A DNA stretch of 64,000 nucleotides from Rhodococcus sp. ARC_M5 (GTDB lineage: Bacteria; Actinomycetota; Actinomycetes; Mycobacteriales; Mycobacteriaceae). The stretch spans positions 1 to 64,000 of the forward strand of contig NZ_JALGQE010000021.1 in assembly GCF_022810405.1 (NCBI RefSeq), read 5' to 3'. The position numbers were made by a program, and so were the translations under genes. Shown piece after piece: positions 7,291 to 15,605 of this stretch (its first letter is position 1; the number at the start of each line of letters is the position of its first letter). The notes beneath the pieces are model-generated. The model worked only from the letters and a program-made list of their open reading frames with translations. It made no database searches and had not been told where the DNA came from.

Positions 7291-8281
7291 TGGTGAAGTA
7301 GGTCGACCAGTCCGGCTCTGCGGTCAGTGGCGCGCCGTTCTGATCGGCCAGCACACCGCTCTCGTAGAGGAATTTCGAGTATGCGGTCCACTTGTCGAGG
7401 CTTTGTCGTCCGACCTCGCCGGAGGAGTCCTTCATGTACTTCGCCGCCAGCATCTCCTGGCTCTCGAAGACGAGCGATTCGTCGGTGAAGGTACCCGGAT
7501 TGGCGTCGATGAGATCCTGGGCAGCTCTGTCCGGGTCGTCGGCGGCGAGCTGGTAGCCGCGCCGCAGGGCCTGCACGAACTTCTTCGCCTCGTCCGGGTG
7601 CGCTGCGAGCCAGGGTTCGTTGCCACTGATCGTGATGGCGTAGGCATCGGGAAACCCGTAGTCGGTGTAGTCGAAGTACTTCATCGGAGTTCCGCTGTGC
7701 TCGGCCTCGATGCCTTCCCATGCGAAATACGAGACGGTGAAGTCCGCGGTACCGGAGTACACGGCCTCGTACGCCGACGTCCCCAATACCACCGTTTCGT
7801 ATTCGCCTGTGCCGCCGTCGTTCTGGATGACCTTCGCGAGTCCGGCCTGCTCGCCGGACTCACCGAAGCCTGCGTAGACCTTGCCGTCCAATGCTTTCGG
7901 GCTCGGTATGTCGTCTCGATCCGCACGAACCCCGATGCCGGTTGCCCAGCGCTGAAGTGGAGCGAGGACCGAGACGGTCTGCGCGCCGGCCGAGGTGGCG
8001 AACACGCCGGAACTCTGTGTGCTGATTCCGAACTCGGCGTTGCCGGCGTCCACCAGTGTGTCCGCCGCGGTGTTGTTGTAGGGCAAGATTTCCACGTCCA
8101 GTCCGGCGTCGGCGAAATAGCCTTCCTGCAAGGCCACGTAGAGACCGGTGTGGTTGGTGTTCGGGGTCCAGTCCAGCGCGAAGCGAATGGTGTCGGAGTC
8201 CGACGACTCCGAGCAGCCGGCCAGGCCGGTGGTGGCAACGACGGCCGCCGCCAACGCCGCGAGAATGCGAGTGGTTCTCAT
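7268..8281 (-). CDS. thiY: ABC transporter substrate-binding lipoprotein, THI5/NMT1-like (ThiY)
   Basis: A 337-aa exported lipoprotein that presents a pyrimidine precursor of thiamine to the ThiX permease. The signal peptide ends at a lipobox (TTGLAGC), and the mature part starts with the NMT1 pattern RFALDWTPNTNHTGLYVA, followed by GYFADAGLDVEI and the SFG-like region GISTQSSG. The ATG at 8281 is chosen because it shares ATGA with the tenA stop; a longer frame adds ten residues ahead of a normal signal peptide. Known ThiY ligands are formylaminopyrimidine-type compounds or HMP; which applies here is not visible. Confidence 0.87.
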   Translation of the reverse strand: MRTTRILAALAAAVVATTGLAGCSESSDSDTIRFALDWTPNTNHTGLYVALQEGYFADAGLDVEILPYNNTAADTLVDAGNAEFGISTQSSGVFATSAGAQTVSVLAPLQRWATGIGVRADRDDIPSPKALDGKVYAGFGESGEQAGLAKVIQNDGGTGEYETVVLGTSAYEAVYSGTADFTVSYFAWEGIEAEHSGTPMKYFDYTDYGFPDAYAITISGNEPWLAAHPDEAKKFVQALRRGYQLAADDPDRAAQDLIDANPGTFTDESLVFESQEMLAAKYMKDSSGEVGRQSLDKWTAYSKFLYESGVLADQNGAPLTAEPDWSTYFTNDYLGDR

Positions 8282-9000
8282 GCGTACACCGCACTCTCGG
8301 CCAGGGGCCACGGGGTGGGATGTAAAGCGCTGTCCCAGAACATCAATTCGTACCTCGATGCCACCACGAAGGCGTCGACCATCTGCTCTCGTTGCTGCGC
8401 AGTCGCGGCGGCTGCGGCGTCATCGACGAAGGTCTTGGCGGAGTCGACGACGGCATGGAATTCGGGTGCGTCGTACGCCGCGACCCACTGGGCGTAGGGG
8501 TGTTCGGGGTCGCTCTCGAGCACTGTCTTCGCAGCGCGCGCGAGTGCGCGGCCGACATCGGCGTAGATCCAGAAACATGGCAGAACAGCTGCTGCGGCAA
8601 CGGCATACGGTTCGGTTGCCGCCGTGGCGGTCAGGTAGGAGGTGTATCCCAGGCATGCCGGTGAGGGCTCGGGCGTCCCCGTCGACGGCGGAAGTGCTCC
8701 GCCGGTGAGCATGGTCTCGTGCGACGCGGCTTCGTCCATCGCGCTCGCGGCGGCGCTCGCCCAGAACGCACCGGCGACGGGGGTCGGTGCGTGTGCTGCC
8801 ACAAGCGACAGCGACTTGACGTACCCGCCGAGGTAGAGCGAATCCTGTTCGAGGTATCGACGGAACGCATCGAGCGGAAGCGTTCCTGCCCCGAGCAACT
8901 GGAGGAATTCCAGGTCGTCGATCGCGCGTCGAATGCCCTCGGACGCATCCCACAGTCGATCGGTGAAGCGGACCGGGTCCGCAGATACAACAGGCGTCAT
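8278..9000 (-). CDS. tenA: TenA-family aminopyrimidine aminohydrolase / thiaminase II
   Basis: A 240-aa cytoplasmic enzyme that hydrolyses aminopyrimidine breakdown products of thiamine to HMP for salvage. The all-helical TenA fold is evident. The catalytic Cys of the TenA-C type is C142 in VLPCFWIYADVG, and the C-terminal Glu sits in SRYELMFWDSA, as in the Bacillus enzyme; so it should be active. It is the first gene after the TPP riboswitch and overlaps the binding-protein gene by 4 nt, so substrate import and hydrolysis are coupled. Confidence 0.9.
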   Translation of the reverse strand: MTPVVSADPVRFTDRLWDASEGIRRAIDDLEFLQLLGAGTLPLDAFRRYLEQDSLYLGGYVKSLSLVAAHAPTPVAGAFWASAAASAMDEAASHETMLTGGALPPSTGTPEPSPACLGYTSYLTATAATEPYAVAAAAVLPCFWIYADVGRALARAAKTVLESDPEHPYAQWVAAYDAPEFHAVVDSAKTFVDDAAAAATAQQREQMVDAFVVASRYELMFWDSALHPTPWPLAESAVYA

Positions 9001-9010
9001 CGCCTTGACA

Positions 9011-9087
9011 TCCCTTCGTCAGCATTACCTGCATCAGGTTCGGCGGGTTTGATCTCAGCATCCGCATGAGCGGACACACCCCGTGTC
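9011..9087 (-). promoter_or_regulatory. TPP riboswitch (THI element)
   Basis: On the minus strand the conserved order is present: ACACGGGGTGTGTCCG, a CTGAGA block, ACCCGCCGAACCTGATGCAGG, then TAATGCTGACGAAGGGA. These are the P2/J3-2 pyrimidine-binding and P4/P5 pyrophosphate-binding regions. The aptamer ends 10 nt before the tenA ATG, and the AAGGGATG end can act as the ribosome-binding site, so control of translation initiation by TPP is likely. It represses the tenA-thiYXZ operon when TPP is plentiful. Confidence 0.93.
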
Positions 9088-9155
9088 AGAACGAAGCGAC
9101 AGTAACACCGGTCACTCGGTGTCGCTGCTGCCGCCCCTGCATCTGCGGTCCGGCG

Positions 9156-10553
9156 TCACCCCAGCATGTCTTCGAGCTCCATACCCTTCGTCTCCCTGAT
9201 CTTGGCCTTGACGAAGAAGAACGAGAGCGCGGCGAACATCGCGAATCCTGCATAGATGACCCACAGGCCCACGGACGACGTCAGCGGTGGGAATGCAAGC
9301 GTGACAGCGAAGTTGGCCATCCAGTTGGCCGCGGTACCTATTCCGAGCGCCATCGCTCGCATGCGGTTGGGGAACATCTCGCCGAGCATGACCCACATGA
9401 TCGGACCCCAGGTCGAGGCGAAGAAGATGACGAACAGGTTTGCGCCGATCAATGCGATCGCACCCCACGGGGCGGGCAACGTGACGTCGTCGCCGCTGCC
9501 GGTCGCCTGCGAGAACGCAACGGACGCCATGACGAGCCCGACGAACATGCCCATCGAACCCGCCAACAGCAGCTTGCGCCTGCCGATTCGATCGACGAAC
9601 AGGATCGCCACGAACGTCATGGCCACGTTGATCACGGCCGTGATGACAGAGGTGGTGAACGACTGATCCTCGGTGAAGCCGACCGAGCGCCACAGCGTCG
9701 TCGAGTAGTAGAAGATCGCGTTGATGCCGACCAGCTGTTGCAGCACGGCCATCGTGATGCCCACCCAGACGATCGGTTGCAGGCCGAACTTCGGCCCGCG
9801 GATGTCGGCGAACGACGAGCGGGACTCCTTGCGGAGTGTCAGTCTGATCTCGTGTACTCGCTCGTCGGGATGTAGTTCGCCGGTGATCTCGGCGAGAACC
9901 CTGGCCGCTTCGTCGTCGAGATGTTGACCCACCAGGTAGCGCGGCGATTCCGGTATGAGCGTTGCCAGCAACCCGTACACCAGTGCCGGTACGACGCCGA
10001 CCAGGAACATCCAGCGCCAGGCCTCGATACCGAACCACAGGTCGTTGGACGCGCCGTCGGCCGCACCGGCGAGGAGGGCGTCGGACAGCAGAGCAGCAAA
10101 AATGCCGATGGTGATGGCCAATTGCTGGAGCGAGGCCAAAGAGCCGCGCCATCTGGCGGGCGCGATCTCGGCGATGTACGCCGGTGCGATCACCGACGCG
10201 ATGCCGATTCCGAGTCCACCGAGCACTCGCCACAGCATGAGATCCGGGACGCTGAAGGCCAATCCCGAACCGATCGAGGACACGACGAACAGGGCCGAGC
10301 CCAGCAGCATCACTTTCTTTCGTCCCCATCGGTCTGCGAGGCTGCCGGCGAACCAGGCGCCGACGGCACATCCGATCAGGGCGATCGCGACCACGAAGCC
10401 AGTGGTGAACGAGCCGAGGGAAAAGTGATCTTCGATCGAGTCGACGGCTCCGTTGATGACCGAACTGTCGAAGCCGAACAGGAAGCCGCCCACAGCTGCG
10501 GCGACGCTGACACCGATGACCTTCGCTGTGTGGTGGTCCGAGGTCTGATTCAT
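9156..10553 (-). CDS. MFS sugar porter (sugar:H+ symporter)
   Basis: A 465-aa, 12-helix membrane transporter of the sugar-porter family (GlcP/XylE-like). Diagnostic motifs are GGFLFGFDSSVINGA in helix 1, the RWGRKK-type loop after helix 2, PESPRYL in the middle of the chain, QQLVGINAIFYYS in helix 7 and the second RIGRRK loop. These fix it as a monosaccharide importer, with the sugar unknown. The ATG has no strong ribosome-binding site visible. It lies upstream of the TPP riboswitch on the same strand but is not itself riboswitch-controlled. Confidence 0.9.
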   Translation of the reverse strand: MNQTSDHHTAKVIGVSVAAAVGGFLFGFDSSVINGAVDSIEDHFSLGSFTTGFVVAIALIGCAVGAWFAGSLADRWGRKKVMLLGSALFVVSSIGSGLAFSVPDLMLWRVLGGLGIGIASVIAPAYIAEIAPARWRGSLASLQQLAITIGIFAALLSDALLAGAADGASNDLWFGIEAWRWMFLVGVVPALVYGLLATLIPESPRYLVGQHLDDEAARVLAEITGELHPDERVHEIRLTLRKESRSSFADIRGPKFGLQPIVWVGITMAVLQQLVGINAIFYYSTTLWRSVGFTEDQSFTTSVITAVINVAMTFVAILFVDRIGRRKLLLAGSMGMFVGLVMASVAFSQATGSGDDVTLPAPWGAIALIGANLFVIFFASTWGPIMWVMLGEMFPNRMRAMALGIGTAANWMANFAVTLAFPPLTSSVGLWVIYAGFAMFAALSFFFVKAKIRETKGMELEDMLG

Positions 10554-10671
10554 GAGTGACGCACCTTCCGGCCGCGCGCACGGGCGTCGGCCGCTGGGGA
10601 GACCGTACGGCAGGGATTGTCGTACCGTCCTCGGACATTACGCCTGGTAATTCGCCGCACGAACGAGACCG

Positions 10672-11319
10672 TCAACGAAGGTCGAAATCCTCGTCCGAGA
10701 CGGTGAATCCGTGACCGACCTGATCGGTGCATGTGACCCCGGTCTGCTCGTCGACGGTGCATCGAAGACCGTTGGTGGAGCCGCTACCGGCGACGGTGAG
10801 CATCTCGCCGTACGGCAGGGCCGCTGCAGGCCCGTCGAATCGGTGGAACTTGGGATCGCCGAGACTCTCGAACTTCGCCGGAGATCCGGCGATGAGCTGC
10901 ACGGAATTGGGCTTCACCGCCGTTCCCGACGCACCGCTTCCGGGAACCTCGGGTGCCGATTCAGGCAGTGGCCCGTGGCATCCGGCGATCGAGGATTCGA
11001 GGATGGCGATCCCGCACTCGAACTTACCGCTGGGGCTGGAGAAGTAGTACCAGCCGGGTGCCTTGCCTGCGTAGTCCTGCGGCTTTGCCTGGGCTGCAGC
11101 AGGACTCGACGGTGCCGCCGTTGTGGACGTCCGAGTACCGGTCGCTGTGGTGGACGGTGCTGCCGACGTGGCAGAAGGGACGGAGGGAGCCGTGGTGATC
11201 GGGGTGGGGCGGTCGGTGATCACGGTGGCCATCGGCCCGTCGCCCCCGCCGCTCGAACCGCAGGCTGTGAGCAGGCATGCTCCGACGACTGCCATAGCGG
11301 CACATCCGACTCTGGTCAC
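10672..11319 (-). CDS. putative lipoprotein with Thr/Ser-rich linker
   Basis: A 215-aa exported lipoprotein of unknown function. A short signal peptide ends at the lipobox LTACG near residue 20. A Thr/Ser/Pro/Ala-rich linker (about residues 35-75) follows, typical of surface-tethered actinobacterial proteins and often O-glycosylated. The C-terminal domain of about 135 residues contains four Cys (FECGI, IAGCHG, LRCTVDE, VTCTDQ) suited to two disulfides. GTG start. It is divergent from the esterase gene, 98 bp away. Confidence 0.75.
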   Translation of the reverse strand: MTRVGCAAMAVVGACLLTACGSSGGGDGPMATVITDRPTPITTAPSVPSATSAAPSTTATGTRTSTTAAPSSPAAAQAKPQDYAGKAPGWYYFSSPSGKFECGIAILESSIAGCHGPLPESAPEVPGSGASGTAVKPNSVQLIAGSPAKFESLGDPKFHRFDGPAAALPYGEMLTVAGSGSTNGLRCTVDEQTGVTCTDQVGHGFTVSDEDFDLR

Positions 11320-11417
11320 GGCCTCGTCCTTCGCTCGTGGGTATCGACGCTCCGCAGATCGTCGCCGACGGGGTGGTCGATGTTGGTACGTTGGGCAACG
11401 ACCGAACGGGAGGTTCG

Positions 11418-13010
11418 ATGGTCAACGCGTCCGGCTCGACAGCGTCCGATTCCGCAGCGTCCGACTCCACCGTGCGTGTGAGTACGCCCTACGGCGACGT
11501 CCTGGGCTATCCGGTCGCCGCCGACGCGTCGCCGATCGTGGCCTGGCGGGGTATTCCCTATGCGACGCCCCCGGTCGGGACACTTCGATTCAGGGCTCCG
11601 CGCCCGTTGCAGCCCTGGTCCGGTGTGCTCGACGGACTCGAGTTCGGCGCGATGGCTCCGCAGGGCCGTGACAGTCCGGTGCCCATCGATCCGTCGTTGT
11701 CGATTTCCGAGGACTGCCTTTCGCTCAACGTCTGGGCTCCTCGTCCCGAGGGGGAACTGCGCCCGGTGCTGGTGTGGATCCACGGTGGTGCGTACTCGCT
11801 CGGATCGTCCGCCCAGCGGGTCTACGACGGGAGAAACCTCAGCGAGAACGGCGACGTGGTGGTGGTGACCATCAATTTTCGTCTCGGCCCGTTCGGGTTC
11901 CTCGACCTGTCCTCGTTCTCCACCGACGAGCACACGTTCGAGACCAACCTGGGGTTGCGGGACCAGATTGCCGCGCTCGAATGGGTCCGCGAATGCATCT
12001 CTGCGTTCGGCGGCGATCCCGATCAGGTGACGGTGTTCGGCGAATCCTCCGGGGGAGCGTCGGTCACCACGTTGATGACCTCTCCGAAGGCCGAGGGGCT
12101 TTTTCAGCGAGCCATTGTGCAGAGCGCGCCTGCGACGTCGGTGTACGGCCCCGATCGGGGTGCCGCGGTGGCGTCGAGGTTCCTGGAGTTGGTGGGTGTC
12201 GACCGGGAAGACATCGGCGAACTGTTCGACATGCACTTCACGAAGCTGGTGACCGCGGGTGACACACTCTGCTACGAGGTTCCGACGAGAGTGCCTGGAA
12301 CACTTGGACTTTCGCCTGTGGTCGACGGTGACATCGTTCCGCGTTACCCCGTAGCGGCATTCCAGAAGGGTCTCTCGCACAGGATTCCGTTGATCATCGG
12401 CACCAACCACGACGAGCCCTCGATCTTCCGATTCATGAAGTCTCCTCTGATGCCGATCACCTCCGACACCGTGTCCGAAATGTTCCGCGCCATCGCCCAC
12501 GACCACGCGGATCTGCCTGCCTATCGGGTTGCCGAGATCATGGCGGCATACCCGGACCGAGACAAACCGGCTGGGGCACAAGCGATGTCGCGCGATGCTG
12601 GATTCCTGATGCCGAGCGTGTGGATCGCCGACGGACACAGCAGGCATTCGCCGACGTGGATGTACCGATTCGATCATGCGACGCCGATGCTCAAGGCTGC
12701 ACGGGTGGGAGCCGGACACGCGACCGAACTGCCGTATGTATTCGGCAATTTCGGAACACTCAACCGAGATCCCACCTTCTGGCTCGGTGGCCGAAAGCCG
12801 GCAATGGCGGTGTCCGCGCGGATGCAGAGACGCTGGCTCGCCTTCGCACGGTACGGCGTTCCCGCCGCACTGGATGCGTCCAAGCACTGGGCTCCGTACA
12901 CCGAGAAGACGCGCTGGACGCTGGTGATCGATGCATCCGACACCCTCGTCGACGACCCCGACGGCGACATGCGCGCTGCGTGGGGCGACCGCGTTCTCGG
13001 ATTCAGCTGA
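11418..13010 (+). CDS. type B carboxylesterase/lipase
   Basis: A 530-aa alpha/beta hydrolase of the carboxylesterase type B family, hydrolysing carboxylic esters. The N-terminal signature GIPYATPPVGTLRF, the oxyanion-hole IHGGAY (about residue 121) and the nucleophile elbow FGESSGGAS with Ser210 are clear; the EDCLSLNVWAP block is also diagnostic. The catalytic acid and His lie in the C-terminal half (a candidate is GAGHATELPYVFG). No signal peptide is seen, so it is probably cytoplasmic. The ATG at 11418 follows GGGAGG; an earlier in-frame start lacks a site. Substrate is unknown. Confidence 0.88.
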   Translation: MVNASGSTASDSAASDSTVRVSTPYGDVLGYPVAADASPIVAWRGIPYATPPVGTLRFRAPRPLQPWSGVLDGLEFGAMAPQGRDSPVPIDPSLSISEDCLSLNVWAPRPEGELRPVLVWIHGGAYSLGSSAQRVYDGRNLSENGDVVVVTINFRLGPFGFLDLSSFSTDEHTFETNLGLRDQIAALEWVRECISAFGGDPDQVTVFGESSGGASVTTLMTSPKAEGLFQRAIVQSAPATSVYGPDRGAAVASRFLELVGVDREDIGELFDMHFTKLVTAGDTLCYEVPTRVPGTLGLSPVVDGDIVPRYPVAAFQKGLSHRIPLIIGTNHDEPSIFRFMKSPLMPITSDTVSEMFRAIAHDHADLPAYRVAEIMAAYPDRDKPAGAQAMSRDAGFLMPSVWIADGHSRHSPTWMYRFDHATPMLKAARVGAGHATELPYVFGNFGTLNRDPTFWLGGRKPAMAVSARMQRRWLAFARYGVPAALDASKHWAPYTEKTRWTLVIDASDTLVDDPDGDMRAAWGDRVLGFS

Positions 13011-13147
13011 CACGTCGCTCGTGCGTTTTGCCGCACGGACGTTGCTGACATGAATCGAACGTAACAGCAAGAACACCGGTCGCTCGAGTCACACCGGTAA
13101 CAATTGGATGTCAGCAACCTGTCGGTAGGTGCGGTTATGTTCGATGC

Positions 13148-14662
13148 GTGTTGATGTCCAGGATCGTCGAAACGTCCCGTGCCGTGGCCGCGACGCGCTC
13201 ACGAAAAGTCAAGATCGAGCAGATCGGTGCCCTGCTCGCCGAGGCCGATGCCGGTGACATCGAGCCGGCCGTGTCCTGGCTGTCGGGGGAGTTACCGCAG
13301 GGGCGGATAGGGGTCGGCTGGCGCACGCTGGCCGATCTCGACGTGACGTCCGCTGCCGACTCGACGCTGACGGTCGCCGAGGTGGACGAGGCCATATCCT
13401 CGGTCGCGGCGACGTCGGGGGCCGGTTCTGCTGCGCGGCGGGTAGCGATACTGACCGACCTGTTCTCCCGAAGTACAGCCGAGGAGCGTCAGTTTCTGAT
13501 CCGCCTCGTCACCGGCGAGCTGCGTCAGGGCGCGCTCGAGGGAATCATGGTCGACGCTGTTGCCGCGGCCACCAACCTGCCGCAGGCTCCGGTACGTCGA
13601 GCGTTCATGCTGTCGGGTCGTTTGCCCGCGACGGCCATTGCCGCCATCACCGGTGGCGTCGACGCCCTGGATGCATTCCGGCTCGAGGTCGGTCGCCCGG
13701 TTCGGCCGATGCTTGCCTCTCCCGCGGAGTCTCTGCACGCCGCCTGGGAACAATTGTCCGGCGACCTCACCGTCGAATACAAGCTCGACGGTGCGCGAAT
13801 TCAGGTGCACCGCTCCGGAACCGACGTGAGCATCTACACGCGGACTCTGCGCGACATCACCGCGAGCGTGCCCGAGCTGGTGGACCTGGTTCTCGAGCTG
13901 CCGTGCGATTCGGTGGTCCTCGACGGGGAGACCCTCGCACTCGAAGACAGCGGGCGGCCCAGGCCTTTCCAGGAAACGATGAGCCGATTCGGTGCCGAGA
14001 GCGCACACGAGCTCCTGCTGCAGCCCTATTTCTTCGACTGTATGCACCTCGACGGTGTCGACTTGCTCGATGCGCCACTGGAGCAGCGGCTGGCTGCACT
14101 GGACCGAGTGGCACCGGGGCACCGAATTCCCAGTGCCGTTCGGCCCGATGCGGACGAGGCCGCGGCCCACTTCGACGCTGCACTCGACGCCGGGCACGAG
14201 GGAGTGATGCTCAAAGCTCTCGGTGCACCGTACGCCGCAGGCCGCCGCGGAAAGAGCTGGCAGAAGGTCAAGCCCGAGCACACCCTCGATCTCGTCGTCC
14301 TCGGAGCCGAGTGGGGATACGGGCGTCGCACCGGCTACCTGTCGAACCTGCACCTCGGAGCTCGCGATCCCGACGGCGGTGACCCGATCATGGTCGGTAA
14401 GACCTTCAAAGGCCTGACCGACGTGCTGTTGCAGTGGCAGACCGACGAATTCCCGAAACACGAGCGAGAGCGCGACGAGCACACCGTATACCTGCGCCCC
14501 GAACTGATCGTGGAAATCGAACTCGACGGCGTGCAGGTCAGCCCGCGTTACCCAGGCGGTGTGGCCCTGCGATTCGCGCGAGTACTGCGATACCGCCCTG
14601 ACAAGAACCTCGCCACCGCGGACTCCATCGATGCGGTGCGCGCACTCCTTCCACATTCGTGA
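13148..14662 (+). CDS. ligB: ATP-dependent DNA ligase, LigB type
   Basis: A 504-aa ATP-dependent DNA ligase. Actinobacteria carry it alongside the essential NAD-dependent LigA. An N-terminal DNA-binding domain (about residues 1-185) precedes the adenylation domain, whose motif I is YKLDGARIQVH with Lys212 as the AMP acceptor; downstream are FFDCMHLDGVDLL, the motif IV-like EGVMLKAL, the motif V-like KPEHTLDLVVLG and an OB domain. GTG start; ATG codons two and more codons downstream are alternatives. Length matches the mycobacterial LigB (about 507 aa). Monocistronic, before the pyrimidine cluster. Confidence 0.92.
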   Translation: MLMSRIVETSRAVAATRSRKVKIEQIGALLAEADAGDIEPAVSWLSGELPQGRIGVGWRTLADLDVTSAADSTLTVAEVDEAISSVAATSGAGSAARRVAILTDLFSRSTAEERQFLIRLVTGELRQGALEGIMVDAVAAATNLPQAPVRRAFMLSGRLPATAIAAITGGVDALDAFRLEVGRPVRPMLASPAESLHAAWEQLSGDLTVEYKLDGARIQVHRSGTDVSIYTRTLRDITASVPELVDLVLELPCDSVVLDGETLALEDSGRPRPFQETMSRFGAESAHELLLQPYFFDCMHLDGVDLLDAPLEQRLAALDRVAPGHRIPSAVRPDADEAAAHFDAALDAGHEGVMLKALGAPYAAGRRGKSWQKVKPEHTLDLVVLGAEWGYGRRTGYLSNLHLGARDPDGGDPIMVGKTFKGLTDVLLQWQTDEFPKHERERDEHTVYLRPELIVEIELDGVQVSPRYPGGVALRFARVLRYRPDKNLATADSIDAVRALLPHS

Positions 14663-14765
14663 GAACAGTTCCGACGATTAATACACACGAAACCGGCCGA
14701 ACGATCCCGTAACACGGCGCAAAATATCTTGAGGGTGCAAGCCAGCGAGAGATGGAGTGCCAATG

Positions 14766-15605
14766 ATGTCCACAGTTCGAGCTGCTCTGGTCCAAAGCAC
14801 GTGGACCGGTGACAAAGAATCGATGATCGCGGCACATGAGGGGTTTGCTCGGTCCGCCGCCGAGCAAGGCGCGAAAGTCGTCTGTTTCCAAGAGCTTTTC
14901 TACGGCCCGTACTTCTGCCAATTGCAGGACGCGAAATTCTACGATTACGCTGAATCGGTACCAGGGCCGACCGTCGACCGTTTCGCCGCGCTGGCGAAAG
15001 AACTCGGCATCGTGATGATCTTGCCCGTCTACGAGCAGGAGCAGCCTGGACTCCTCTACAACACCGCAGCCGTGGTCGATGCAGACGGCACCTATCTCGG
15101 CAAGTATCGAAAACACCACATTCCACACGTGAACGGATTCTGGGAGAAGTTCTACTTTCGCCCCGGCAATCTGGGGTGGCCGGTGTTCGATACGGCGGTC
15201 GGCCGGATCGGCGTCTACATCTGCTACGACAGACACTTTCCCGAAGGCTGGCGTGCGCTCGGTCTTGCCGGTGCCGAAATCGTGTTCAATCCTTCGGCGA
15301 CCTCGCGGGGACTCTCGAACTACCTGTGGAAGCTCGAACAACCCGCCTCGGCAGTGGCCAACGAATATTACGTAGGCGCGATCAATCGCGTCGGAATCGA
15401 ATCCGAATACGGTGACGACGACTTCTACGGGACCAGCTATTTCGTGGACCCCGAGGGCAAATTCGTCGGCGAGGTGGCCTCGGATTCCGAATCCGAAATA
15501 GTCGTTCGCGACCTCGACATGGACCTGATCAAGGTGGTCCGCGACCGGTGGGCCTTCTATCGTGACCGCAGACCCGATGCATACGGCCCATTGGTGGAAC
15601 CCTGA
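14766..15605 (+). CDS. pydC: beta-ureidopropionase (N-carbamoyl-beta-alanine amidohydrolase)
   Basis: A 279-aa nitrilase-superfamily enzyme for the third step of reductive pyrimidine breakdown: N-carbamoyl-beta-alanine to beta-alanine, CO2 and ammonia. The catalytic Glu-Lys-Cys triad is visible in CFQELFYG, KYRKHHIPH and YICYDRHFPEGWR. The last motif is typical of beta-ureidopropionase and N-carbamoylputrescine amidases. Start is one of two adjacent ATG codons (14763 or 14766) after GGAG. Its stop overlaps the next start by one base (TGATG). A D-hydantoin-type carbamoyl amidase is an alternative. Confidence 0.88.
   Translation: MSTVRAALVQSTWTGDKESMIAAHEGFARSAAEQGAKVVCFQELFYGPYFCQLQDAKFYDYAESVPGPTVDRFAALAKELGIVMILPVYEQEQPGLLYNTAAVVDADGTYLGKYRKHHIPHVNGFWEKFYFRPGNLGWPVFDTAVGRIGVYICYDRHFPEGWRALGLAGAEIVFNPSATSRGLSNYLWKLEQPASAVANEYYVGAINRVGIESEYGDDDFYGTSYFVDPEGKFVGEVASDSESEIVVRDLDMDLIKVVRDRWAFYRDRRPDAYGPLVEP

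Noticed and set aside
13020-13037. CGTGCG/CGCACG hairpin after the carboxylesterase gene
   Set aside because: Stem of only 6 bp with no T-tract; too weak to call a terminator.
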